From the NCBI GenBank assembly GCA_014523625.1, contig JAATVP010000057.1, positions 1 to 10,733 of the forward strand: DNA of 10,733 nt, given 5' to 3'. Every line of letters starts with the position of its first letter. Position 1 is the stretch's first letter. Below are positions 1-5,684 of this stretch, piece by piece. The notes below the pieces were generated by a model. It had not been told where the DNA came from. It ran no database searches and saw only the letters and a program-made list of their open reading frames with translations. Origin of the DNA: Nitrososphaerales archaeon TH5896 (GTDB lineage: Archaea; Thermoproteota; Nitrososphaeria; Nitrososphaerales; Nitrososphaeraceae). Both the position numbers and the translations under genes were made by a program.

Positions 1-165
1 CGGCAAACACTTTGCCACCGTTCGACGTTTGCCTCTAATCTCGATAACATCTCCTGTAGAAGCGGTGAGAGAATCCATCGAGTCATAATCAATACGAGCT
101 ACTCCTCTGCCAACATCTCTAGTATATGCTTCAAGTACTTTAAGACTCGAATTAGTGTCTCCCAT
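1..165 (-). CDS. cdc48: CDC48/VAT-type AAA+ ATPase, N-terminal fragment
   Basis: Only the first 55 residues are in the window; the gene continues past position 1. Reading leftwards from the ATG at 165, the protein contains LKVLEAYTRDVGRGVARID, then a short linker and GDVIEIRGKRRTVAKC. This is the double-psi-barrel start of the N domain of CDC48/VCP/VAT ATPases, hexameric unfoldases that thread substrates to the proteasome or take complexes apart; the two AAA modules would lie outside the window. The order of conserved blocks (EA..RDVGRG.AR.D, then GD.IEI.GKR.T.AK) is what supports the call. The start is set by a TATA-like element about 27-33 bases upstream and a short distance to the first conserved block. 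A 15-base palindrome lies between TATA and ATG. Family assignment is confident; the exact paralog is not decided. Confidence 0.87.
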   Translation of the reverse strand, partial: MGDTNSSLKVLEAYTRDVGRGVARIDYDSMDSLTASTGDVIEIRGKRRTVAKCLP

Positions 166-174
166 TGTACTAAT

Positions 175-189
175 AGATAATCATTATCT
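175..189. promoter_or_regulatory. 15-base perfect palindrome, candidate operator
   Basis: AGATAAT-C-ATTATCT is a perfect inverted repeat with 7-base arms and a one-base centre. It lies directly between the TATA box and the start codon of the CDC48-type gene, where a bound repressor would block transcription initiation. The core GATAATnATTATC matches the 7-1-7 consensus known for Fur/PerR-type metalloregulators, except at the outermost base of each arm. Binding by such a protein is inference; the palindrome and its position are seen. Confidence 0.45.
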
Positions 190-191
190 CC

Positions 192-198
192 TTATACA
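192..198 (-). promoter_or_regulatory. TATA box of the CDC48-type gene
   Basis: On the minus strand this reads TGTATAA, 27-33 bases upstream of the ATG at 165. That spacing fits an archaeal TATA element giving a leaderless or very short-leader transcript. The plus strand of the same AT-rich stretch (191-208) could also serve the divergent small gene starting near 232. Confidence 0.5.
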
Positions 199-231
199 TT
201 TTATTAATCTTATTGGACTCGCCATCGAATT

Positions 232-532
232 GTGTTGCGGTGCAGCTGTACCGATGGAGAGCAATGCCTTACAGATCACTGTTGTAAATGGTTTATTATG
301 CAAATGAAATCTCACAATCTTACAATTGGATGGAATATATTACATCTGATAAAGAAAAGTACAGATGCAGACCAGATCTTACCACCAAAAAAAGACATTG
401 GTAAAGAGATTCATTAGGAAGAAGAAAACGACTGATACCTCACGTATTCTGAATGAAGTCAATATTGACTACGATACCTTGATGTTGGTTCTTGCAGATC
501 TGCGGAACGAAGGAGATCTTATAAATAAGTGA
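232..532 (+). pseudogene. Small Cys-rich/helical gene, split by frameshift(s)
   Basis: No single frame covers this stretch, but three overlapping frames each look coding in turn. Frame 1 from GTG 232 gives a Cys-rich start (CSC, C, then CC). A second frame from ATG 288 gives MVYYANEISQSYNWMEYITS and runs to TTKKR at the A7 run 387-393. The third frame continues past the A7 run as LVKRFIRKKKT, then ILNEVNIDYDTLMLVLADLR and a TGA at 530-532. The last part is an amphipathic, helix-rich segment like a small winged-helix end. One base added to the A7 run joins the second and third frames into about 81 residues. It may be a decayed gene, a homopolymer sequencing error or a -1 slippage site. Alternatively, only the short frame 365-532 (55 residues, own ATG) is used. 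Function is not recognised. The join to the Cys-rich start at 232 is the weakest part. Confidence 0.35.
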
Positions 533-649
533 TTAGCATCTCCAGGGGTTCCTTATGGGACACAGACTAAGCTTTAGTGAATGAAGTTTTGTCAAGCTAA
601 AAGGCGAAATGCGGTAAAATAAAATATCCATAAACTAGTAGAACTGACC

Positions 650-787
650 GTGAACATCAATACATTTAGGTCATGCCTGTTTTGTGAGAAGAAAATATCT
701 GCGAGTGAAAGCTTGTGCGAAGAATGCATGAGTAAATATAAGATTAAAAAACATGATTATGGCGATGGGTGTGGCTGTGATCGATAG
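650..787 (+). CDS. 45-residue zinc-knuckle miniprotein
   Basis: From GTG 650 to TAG 785-787 the frame encodes 45 residues with CLFC at 9-12 and CEEC at 23-26. This CxxC-x10-CxxC pattern is expected to hold one zinc ion. A charged Lys-rich stretch (KYKIKKHD) and a CGC near the C-terminus (Cys 41 and 43) follow. It resembles the second half of the 94-residue zinc-ribbon protein at 5090-5374 (CSNC, then CSQC). The frame is closed by TAA at 620-622 and has no upstream ATG, so GTG 650 is the best start. AT-rich sequence at about 615-628 could be its TATA element; no Shine-Dalgarno is seen. Exact role unknown; such proteins often bind nucleic acid or a protein partner. The four ordered cysteines make it likely real despite its size. 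Confidence 0.6.
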   Translation: MNINTFRSCLFCEKKISASESLCEECMSKYKIKKHDYGDGCGCDR

Positions 788-829
788 CCGTTATTTCTCT
801 AATTTCGTTTGCTTGCTAATTTAGCCCCA

Positions 830-1138
830 TTAGGGAGGCTGGGCTGCTACAGAAAATTGAAGATTTGTTACGTTGCCATTTATGTTTGACAAGTCGTACT
901 GCAATTCCTCCAAAGATCTCATAGCTTCAGCCGAGTCATTTTGTTGTATCGCTTGCATTGCATCATTTACATGCATATTCGCACTTTCAATTGAACTTGA
1001 GATCATATCGCTTTCTTGAGATTCTTCAAATGGTGGCTGAGGACTAGTGGAATTTGCGTACATCGGTAGAATCAGAACCACAACAAATGCAACGGAAAAA
1101 CTAGCAACAGCAACAAACAATCCATTGGCCCGATCCAT
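830..1138 (-). CDS. Small exported or membrane-anchored protein, unknown function
   Basis: The frame is open up to 1243, but the better start is the ATG at 1138 (MDRANGLF), giving 102 residues. A strong TATA box (TTTATATATTT on the minus strand, 1161-1171) lies inside the longer frame, 22 bases upstream of this ATG, so a start at 1243 would lie upstream of the promoter. Residues 6-25 form one hydrophobic segment (signal peptide or anchor). After it come a Ser/Pro/Glu-rich linker and an amphipathic helical part (HVNDAMQAIQQNDSAEAMRS, then LEELQYDLSNI). N-glycosylation sequons occur at about N29, N67 and N89. The pattern resembles small extracytoplasmic helical proteins common in this archaeal group, in which a HVN.A..A...D...A...L motif recurs. 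No catalytic residues are evident. Confidence 0.7.
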   Translation of the reverse strand: MDRANGLFVAVASFSVAFVVVLILPMYANSTSPQPPFEESQESDMISSSIESANMHVNDAMQAIQQNDSAEAMRSLEELQYDLSNINGNVTNLQFSVAAQPP

Positions 1139-1160
1139 TAAGATAAGGATTAATTGAAGT

Positions 1161-1171
1161 AAATATATAAA
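1161..1171 (-). promoter_or_regulatory. TATA box of the 102-residue exported protein
   Basis: The minus strand reads TTTATATATTT, ending 22 bases before the ATG at 1138. This is a near-ideal archaeal TATA element with leaderless spacing, and it decides the start codon of that gene. Confidence 0.65.
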
Positions 1172-1267
1172 CCTATTTTCATTCCGAACCAATTCTTCGT
1201 GGATTGCCAGAGAAATGATATGGACTTCCAAGAAGTCTGTCATTAGGATCGTTTATGTTTTTAATTC

Positions 1268-1738
1268 ATGAAAAGTTCTATATTATACCAAGTGTTATTA
1301 GCAAACATGCTAGCTACAACGCTCAGCCTACCTACTCTCCAAGACGTACGTATGCTCACTGGAACTGATTTAGCGATAATGAGTACGCTGTCGGACGCAT
1401 TTCGACAAAGTCTTGAATTGTATGTCGACATTGATCCCTTTACCACAAAGGATCCATTCGAAGATCAAGACGACTTCGATTATTACATCATAGTCGATAG
1501 AACTGAACCTAAGAGAATAGTATCGCTAATTGCTATGAAAAAGGACCATCTTCCCCAACCTTCATGGGACAATATTTTAGGCAAACGTCTTGCGAAACTC
1601 ACAATCTCAAAATCTGATGCATACATCTTGAAATCTGAACTCATGCCAAAAGATACTAACAATTTTTATAACTACAGGCTTTCAGGCGAAATATCTGGTC
1701 TCGTAATGTTCGCATTTCAAATGTGTGGACATAAATAA
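1268..1738 (+). CDS. Hypothetical protein, 156 residues
   Basis: The open frame has ATG codons at 1268, 1307 (residue 14), residue 29 and residue 38. An AT-rich element (CTATATTATACC, near 1278-1289) about 20-28 bases upstream of 1307 makes 1307 a serious alternative start, and 1268 is the longest option. The chain is soluble-looking, mixed alpha/beta and acidic in the middle (DPFEDQDDFDYYIIVD at about 60-77). It has a Lys-rich stretch (LGKRLAKLTISKSDAYILKS) and ends near QMCGHK. No transmembrane segment, zinc site or known motif is recognised. It converges with the frameshifted flavin-fold gene at 1790-2432, with about 50 bases between stop codons. Continuous coding over 156 codons in AT-rich DNA supports a real gene; the function is unknown. 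Confidence 0.6.
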   Translation: MKSSILYQVLLANMLATTLSLPTLQDVRMLTGTDLAIMSTLSDAFRQSLELYVDIDPFTTKDPFEDQDDFDYYIIVDRTEPKRIVSLIAMKKDHLPQPSWDNILGKRLAKLTISKSDAYILKSELMPKDTNNFYNYRLSGEISGLVMFAFQMCGHK

Positions 1739-1789
1739 CCAAGAAATAATATGCAATTTCCCAAACGGGCACCAAACTAAAGAATTAGG

Positions 1790-2432
1790 CTACATAACCG
1801 GTTCTCTCCTTACATATAGTTTTCCTGTGCGCTCCTCCTCTAATCCCATAATGTTAAGAATTTGCCTAGAGTTAATGATGCCTTCGCGTCTTTTAATTTT
1901 CTCTGCCATCTTTAGTCTGTAATTCGGCGCCCAGTGCTGACCAATCTTATATTTTCCTCGGATATCCTGGGGGACAATTTTAATCACACTGACTGCACGT
2001 ACTGATCGCATGGACTGATTTAGTGATTCATAGAATCCTTCAGTTTGGTATTTCTTCATCAACAAGTTTAATGCAAAAGCTTTTTCGAAGGCATCATAAA
2101 TCAAGAACGCGTTACCCTTTATTACAACACTAATATAGAGTGTATCTGCTTGTGACGCATCTGTTGGATGAAAATAATACGAGGGTAGAAAGCAGACATG
2201 CCGGTCCACTTCAAATCCGACTTTTGAATTTCTTTTAATATTTTCAATCTTCTCTCCAAATGGATGTGAATGCATGTAGATCGCGTCCGAATTGAATGGA
2301 GACAAAATTCATGGGTATAACTTGAGGAAATCCATCAATATCAATGGAACATATCCTTCCAACGGGCTGACTATTTAAGAAATCGATTATTCGATGCTCG
2401 GATTTTATCTGAAATCTATTTGTCAGTTGCAT
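1790..2432 (-). pseudogene. PNPOx-like (pyridoxamine 5'-phosphate oxidase family) protein, frameshifted
   Basis: Two minus-strand frames together make one protein. From ATG 2432 the first reads IIDFLNSQPVGRICSIDIDG, then FPQVIPMNF, and soon stops at 2244. A second frame resumes with NSDAIYMHSHPFGEKIENIK and NSKVGFEVD and runs to TAG at 1790. The order 'L....GR...D..G.P.VIP.NF ... D.IY.HS...G.KI.NI..N..V.FEVD' is the N-terminal half of the split-barrel flavin-binding fold. The rest contains SYYFHPTDA, a Tyr/Lys-rich helical part and a C-terminal tail. The total is 640 bases before the stop, one base more than 213 codons. The shift must lie between about 2293 and 2312, next to a run of four A (2304-2307, plus strand). 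The TTG at 2305 that opens the second frame would lose the first beta strands, so it is not a sensible start. Either a genuine pseudogene or a sequence error; family members usually bind FMN or a similar cofactor. Confidence 0.75.
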
Positions 2433-2463
2433 CTCATATTGCTTTCTGTTTACTATCTCCTTT

Positions 2464-2473
2464 CTAATAAACT
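2464..2473 (-). promoter_or_regulatory. Possible TATA box of the PNPOx-like gene
   Basis: The minus strand reads AGTTTATTAG, about 32-41 bases upstream of the ATG at 2432. The spacing would allow a short leader. It is weaker than the other TATA elements in the window. Confidence 0.35.
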
Positions 2474-2873
2474 AATGTTACTGCATTAAAAAACCTTTGA
2501 AATTTCATATTTCAATATCATGGATCTGAGCTTTGTTTTTATAAGATAAGATTCATTAATTTCGGAGACTTTCAAATTCAAAACTAACCAAGATTAAGTG
2601 TTAAAGGTTTTAACTATTCGTAATATCAACTATATGGAGTAGCTCCACATCCTTACCACAATATAGTACGAAGTTCTATTGCATTGCATTAAAGGTTCTC
2701 TCAGATTTTTGCTGTAAAGAAATTCTAAGTGCAAGAACAGATCCTTATGGAGTATTTTCTTGATAATTTTCTCTTTTGCATAAAACTAACCATCAATACA
2801 ATAGAGGATCCATTTATCAGAAAGACAAAATCTGAAAAGTAGAATAATCCTGATTGTATCTAATTGAACATAA

Positions 2874-2882
2874 CTTAAAATA
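2874..2882 (+). promoter_or_regulatory. TATA box of the MarC-family gene
   Basis: CTTAAAATA lies 24-32 bases upstream of the ATG at 2906, the expected spacing for a leaderless archaeal promoter. Its right edge touches the palindrome at 2881-2898. Confidence 0.5.
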
Positions 2883-2898
2883 ATGATAATAATCATTA
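2881..2898. promoter_or_regulatory. Inverted repeat between TATA and start of the MarC gene
   Basis: TAATGAT-AATA-ATCATTA has perfect 7-base arms around a four-base centre. It fills the space between the TATA box and the start codon, so a bound dimer would be expected to repress. It shares ATAATGAT with the palindrome upstream of the CDC48-type gene (read on the minus strand there). A shared metal-sensing or stress regulator is possible but is inference; AT-rich DNA produces such repeats by chance more often. Confidence 0.42.
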
Positions 2899-2905
2899 GT
2901 CTGTT

Positions 2906-3712
2906 ATGTTCAACGTTGAAATGTCAATCTTTATCGATCTTCTTTTCCAATCTTTGAATCTAATTCAAAATTATTCTCTTTCATTCCCCTCAGCAATTGC
3001 GTTGGCTGTATCTGGACCTCTTAATTTTATGAATAGTATAAATGTACAGGATCTTCTTACGTCCACAATCGCCTTATTTGTAGTAATGGATCCTATTGGT
3101 GTAATACCCTTATATGTTTCACTTACGAGAAACATGCCACACAAAGAGCGTAGGGTAATTTCCTCTAACGCAGTGATAACCGCAGGTATCTTGTTGCTGG
3201 TATTCGCAATTGCTGGGACTACGATCCTGAGTATCTTTGGAGTAACCATTTCCAGCTTTTTGATAGCTGGAGGTATTCTTTTGTTTATAGTTGCAATCGA
3301 ATTGCTGACGCGAGGAGAATGGACTTTTGGCAACCCTAGAACTATTTCAAATACTGGTAAGAAATCTCTAGATACGGCAAATAATCCGATCGCTGATACT
3401 GAGAGCTCGCATGGAGGCGAATCAGGGGTAGTCCCTCTTGCATTTCCATTACTGGCAGGGCCAGGAGCTATTACATCAGTAATGATCTCTTATCAGTCTA
3501 ATGGTCTGTTGATTTCGATATTGTCAATTGCAATTGTCATTGGTCTTACTTTCATGATACTTAGAATCGCTGAATTAATAAACAGATTGCTAGGTCAACG
3601 TGGGTCTATGATCGTTACAAGAGTTTTTGCAGTGATTGTTGCAGCTATAGCGGTTCAATATATCATACAAGGAACAGGTCAAACCATTACTGACTTGCGA
3701 CTTGGTATTTAA
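2906..3712 (+). CDS. MarC-family integral membrane protein
   Basis: The 268-residue protein carries the MarC-family core from about residue 47. ALFVVMDPIGVIPLYVSLT at about 56-74 is the family's conserved first-segment motif, AGGILLFIVAIELL follows at 121-134, and VPLAFPLLAGPGAITSVMI at 176-194 is the second half's matching motif. About six membrane segments are visible. The family forms multi-pass membrane proteins of uncertain transport function, and the old link to antibiotic resistance is not accepted. Members are usually about 200-215 residues; this one has an extra N-terminal stretch of about 40 residues with its own hydrophobic part, and a polar, Ser/Asn-rich loop at about 136-172 between the halves. 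TATA placement supports ATG 2906 over ATG 2921 or 3029. Family assignment is confident; the substrate is unknown. Confidence 0.88.
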   Translation: MFNVEMSIFIDLLFQSLNLIQNYSLSFPSAIALAVSGPLNFMNSINVQDLLTSTIALFVVMDPIGVIPLYVSLTRNMPHKERRVISSNAVITAGILLLVFAIAGTTILSIFGVTISSFLIAGGILLFIVAIELLTRGEWTFGNPRTISNTGKKSLDTANNPIADTESSHGGESGVVPLAFPLLAGPGAITSVMISYQSNGLLISILSIAIVIGLTFMILRIAELINRLLGQRGSMIVTRVFAVIVAAIAVQYIIQGTGQTITDLRLGI

Positions 3713-4045
3713 GCCAAAACATACGTCCGTAGCTCCTATGAGGATTGCTTCCAATGTTAGAAGTTTATCCGTTTATTCCTATTAGTAACATTTTGTCCGA
3801 GCTAATTAGTCGTCGTTGGTTAATATATATCATCCAATTAATTGCTATAAGTAATGATATGCAAGCCAGCTGCAGTAATGATGCCTATTAAGGGAATTTA
3901 GAGTGTCACTTACTCGTGTTTACATAGACCTAGATAGGTGTACGTGACCGAGCAGCTTGATCTTGAATAAATGTGAAATTACAAAAATCGGCAAACAAGG
4001 AAAATTTAATATTAAGCCTAGAAAAATTGGAGATCTCCCACCAAA
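3713..4045. other. Intergenic region between MarC and DedA genes
   Basis: About 330 bases. A 45-codon frame from ATG 3754 to TAA 3889-3891 encodes a partly hydrophobic peptide (RRWLIYIIQLIAISN), but it overlaps a TATA-like stretch (TTAATATATAT, near 3820-3830) and has no recognisable motif, so it is not called a gene. The right end holds the DedA promoter. Nothing resembling a tRNA or a strong terminator is seen. Confidence 0.45.
4005..4013 (+). promoter_or_regulatory. TATA box of the DedA-family gene
   Basis: TTTAATATT lies 33-41 bases upstream of the TTG at 4046, allowing a leader of roughly ten bases. A GGAGAT at 4029-4034 lies 11 bases before the TTG and could be a weak Shine-Dalgarno. 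Confidence 0.42.
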
Positions 4046-4753
4046 TTGTTTCTATCATACCTTTTGCCGATCATTCTATCAGAACTAGTATTTGCTTCGT
4101 CAAATACTGAGTCGAATATGGCTGACCACGGCATTTTCGGGGGTATGATTGAACTAATAACTGATTGGATAGCTAATTATGGTTACCCATCAGTATTCGC
4201 TGCTGCCTTATTAGAAAATCTTTTTCCACCCATTCCTAGCGAATTAGTCTTTCCATTGATCGGCTTCACTGCTCAGACAAATGATCTTGGAATAATGGGA
4301 GCTATAGGGATGGCTATAATAGGGGCAGTCGGCTCAACAGTCGGTGCAATAATAATATACTATATCGCTCTAAAGTTAGGACTGCCGGTAATAACTAGGA
4401 TTGGTAAACGATACCACCTAATTTCAGAATCAGATATAAAGAAGACGGAGACATGGTTTGTTAGACACGGTGAACTAGCGGTATTCCTTGGTAGAATGGC
4501 TCCAGGAATTCGTGAATTGATTTCCATACCCGCAGGGATCGCTGGAATGAATATTCTTAAATTCACTTTTTTTACATTTATAGGGTCGTGTGTTTGGAGC
4601 ATATTTCTAACATCTATAGGATTTTTCATCGGGGATGCATGGATTAGGTTTTACAGTGACTATTCTCAAGTCTTTGATATCGCAGGGATCTCATTGATTC
4701 TGGCAATAGTTGCGATTGTTGCTCTAAGATATTATAAGGGAAGACACAATTAA
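4046..4753 (+). CDS. DedA/SNARE-associated family membrane protein
   Basis: The protein has the DedA-family hallmarks: YPSVFAAALLENLFPPIPSE at 48-67 (acidic re-entrant region with E57 and E66), then VFLGRMAPGIRELISIPAG at 146-164 with R150 and R156 (the F.GR..PG.R motif). Several membrane segments follow, ending in a basic tail (YYKGRHN). DedA proteins are multi-pass; bacterial and eukaryotic relatives act as lipid scramblases or undecaprenyl-phosphate flippases and affect membrane potential and drug tolerance; the archaeal lipid substrate is unknown. The start is uncertain. TTG 4046 gives 235 residues with an extra hydrophobic N-terminus (LSYLLPIILSELVFASS), and a stop lies in frame at 4019-4021. 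ATG 4118 (MADHGIFGGM) would give about 211 residues and keep all family motifs. It is the second of two unrelated membrane-protein genes in the same direction, each with its own promoter. Confidence 0.88.
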   Translation: MFLSYLLPIILSELVFASSNTESNMADHGIFGGMIELITDWIANYGYPSVFAAALLENLFPPIPSELVFPLIGFTAQTNDLGIMGAIGMAIIGAVGSTVGAIIIYYIALKLGLPVITRIGKRYHLISESDIKKTETWFVRHGELAVFLGRMAPGIRELISIPAGIAGMNILKFTFFTFIGSCVWSIFLTSIGFFIGDAWIRFYSDYSQVFDIAGISLILAIVAIVALRYYKGRHN

Positions 4754-4956
4754 CATTTGTATTGACTGTTCAGCAGACATTGCATGTGTTGGTTGCAACT
4801 TAGGATAATAGCTAAACATTAAGTTTCTATCTATTAGTACTATCAAGTTGATTCATAGTATGTCTGTTGTATATTGGATTTTGTTTGTAACAATTGACAC
4901 ATCAATTCGGATCGGGGACTTTATCACATGCAATTGACTTTAGTGCAAATTTTGGC

Positions 4957-5014
4957 AGGAGGTTAAAGAGAAATGAAAATAAGAGCAGACACAGCGGTCA
5001 AATATTTGTTTTAA
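4957..5014 (+). other. Full Shine-Dalgarno followed by a 13-codon frame
   Basis: AGGAGGT at 4957-4963 is a full match to the anti-Shine-Dalgarno core, spaced nine bases from ATG 4973. The frame MKIRADTAVKYLF is closed at 5012-5014, upstream of the TATA box of the next gene. Strong Shine-Dalgarno sites are otherwise rare in this window. It could be a tiny peptide gene or chance; there is no other support. Confidence 0.15.
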
Positions 5015-5053
5015 ACCCGATTTTCAATTAAGAGTATTACAATGTATTCAATA

Positions 5054-5061
5054 TTTATAAT
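5054..5061 (+). promoter_or_regulatory. TATA box of the double zinc-ribbon gene
   Basis: TTTATAAT lies 29-36 bases upstream of the ATG at 5090, giving a leaderless or few-base leader transcript. Confidence 0.55.
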
Positions 5062-5089
5062 AATGGCTTTAGTCTACTATAGTTAGACA

Positions 5090-5374
5090 ATGTTCGGAAA
5101 TATCTTCAGAAGATGGAAGCCCAAAGGAAGCATGTACAGCCTTAAATGTACTCAATGTGGCACGGGCTTTCTTTCCAGTTTAAAGCTCGAAGCTCCTATA
5201 TGTGGTAAGTGTCTTCAAAAGGTGAAGTCACTTGATTCAACAGTAGACCAGGATAAAAAATGCAGCAATTGTGGAAAGAATGGAGTTCTCTATGGAAAAA
5301 GTATGTGTTCTCAGTGCTATTTTGGTTTCCCAAATCCTACTGAAGGTAAGGAGCAAGGAACAAGAGTACAATAA
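5090..5374 (+). CDS. Small protein with two CxxC zinc ribbons
   Basis: The 94-residue protein has four CxxC pairs: C20/C23, C38/C41, C58/C61 and C73/C76. They make two zinc-binding modules, KCTQC...ICGKC and KCSNC...MCSQC, joined by a short charged linker. The N-terminus is basic (FRRWKPKG) and the C-terminus polar. There is no signal peptide or membrane segment, so it is expected in the cytoplasm. Tandem short ribbons like this are common in archaea as nucleic-acid- or protein-binding modules, but no specific family name is certain. ATG 5090 is well placed behind a TATA box. The second ribbon resembles the 45-residue protein at 650-787. Zinc binding is a strong inference from the cysteine spacing; the partner is unknown. 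Confidence 0.75.
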   Translation: MFGNIFRRWKPKGSMYSLKCTQCGTGFLSSLKLEAPICGKCLQKVKSLDSTVDQDKKCSNCGKNGVLYGKSMCSQCYFGFPNPTEGKEQGTRVQ

Positions 5375-5684
5375 AGTTCAACAATATCTCCTCTAAGCTT
5401 TTGAGATTTGGGGCGGTACATTCAAAGAACGAAAAAATTGTAATGGGAAATCGATCAAAATTTGCGAAGGACCAATTAGGACTGGCCTAATGTAAAAATT
5501 ATCTAATCAGATTTTTCCAAAGTTCATATTCCTATTGCTATATCCACTTGTATTTACGTAGAGTATGACAGTATTTAACGTCTATATATTCTTGATTGGT
5601 TCCGCCCAAATATTCTGAACGGTCCCTATAGATTCTTGCTAAATAAATGGGTAGTTTCTAGATTATTACTAGAACTTTACAATG
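5375..5684. other. Intergenic region between convergent zinc-ribbon and NHL genes
   Basis: About 310 AT-rich bases between two convergent genes. A TATA-like TCTATATATTC lies near 5581-5591, but no gene follows it in either direction, only a five-codon frame near 5648. An unannotated small RNA is possible but nothing in the sequence supports one. No clear terminator hairpin was seen. Confidence 0.45.

Larger units (their letters stand above)
2433..2905. other. Intergenic region between divergent PNPOx-like and MarC genes
   Basis: About 470 AT-rich bases without a convincing gene. One plus-strand frame (about 2615-2764) stays open for about 49 codons but has no ATG and no recognisable motif. 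A small hairpin, TGGAG-TAG-CTCCA, sits at 2635-2647. The right end holds the MarC promoter and its palindrome. No tRNA, box C/D or repeat structure was seen. Confidence 0.5.
4754..5089. other. Intergenic region upstream of the double zinc-ribbon gene
   Basis: About 335 AT-rich bases. The one notable element is a full AGGAGGT (4957-4963), nine bases before ATG 4973, which opens a 13-residue frame MKIRADTAVKYLF ending at TAA 5012-5014. The right end holds the promoter of the next gene. No RNA gene or repeat is visible. Confidence 0.45.

Noticed and set aside
830..1243. Full 137-residue reading of the 830-1138 gene
   Set aside because: The extra N-terminus lies upstream of and across a strong TATA box, and the hydrophobic signal segment starts naturally at the ATG at 1138.
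1261..1446. Minus-strand 61-residue frame
   Set aside because: It is a shadow antisense to the 1268-1738 gene, with no motif or promoter.
1725..1922. Plus-strand 65-residue frame
   Set aside because: Mostly antisense to the end of the PNPOx-like gene, with no motif.
2635..2647. TGGAG-TAG-CTCCA hairpin as terminator or riboswitch
   Set aside because: The stem is only five base pairs, with no T-run after it and no gene ending nearby.
2971..3333. Minus-strand 120-residue frame
   Set aside because: Antisense shadow of the MarC gene.
3754..3891. 45-codon plus-strand frame between MarC and DedA
   Set aside because: No recognisable motif, overlaps TATA-like AT-rich sequence, and is short enough to be chance.
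4360..4629. Minus-strand 89-residue frame
   Set aside because: Antisense shadow of the DedA gene.
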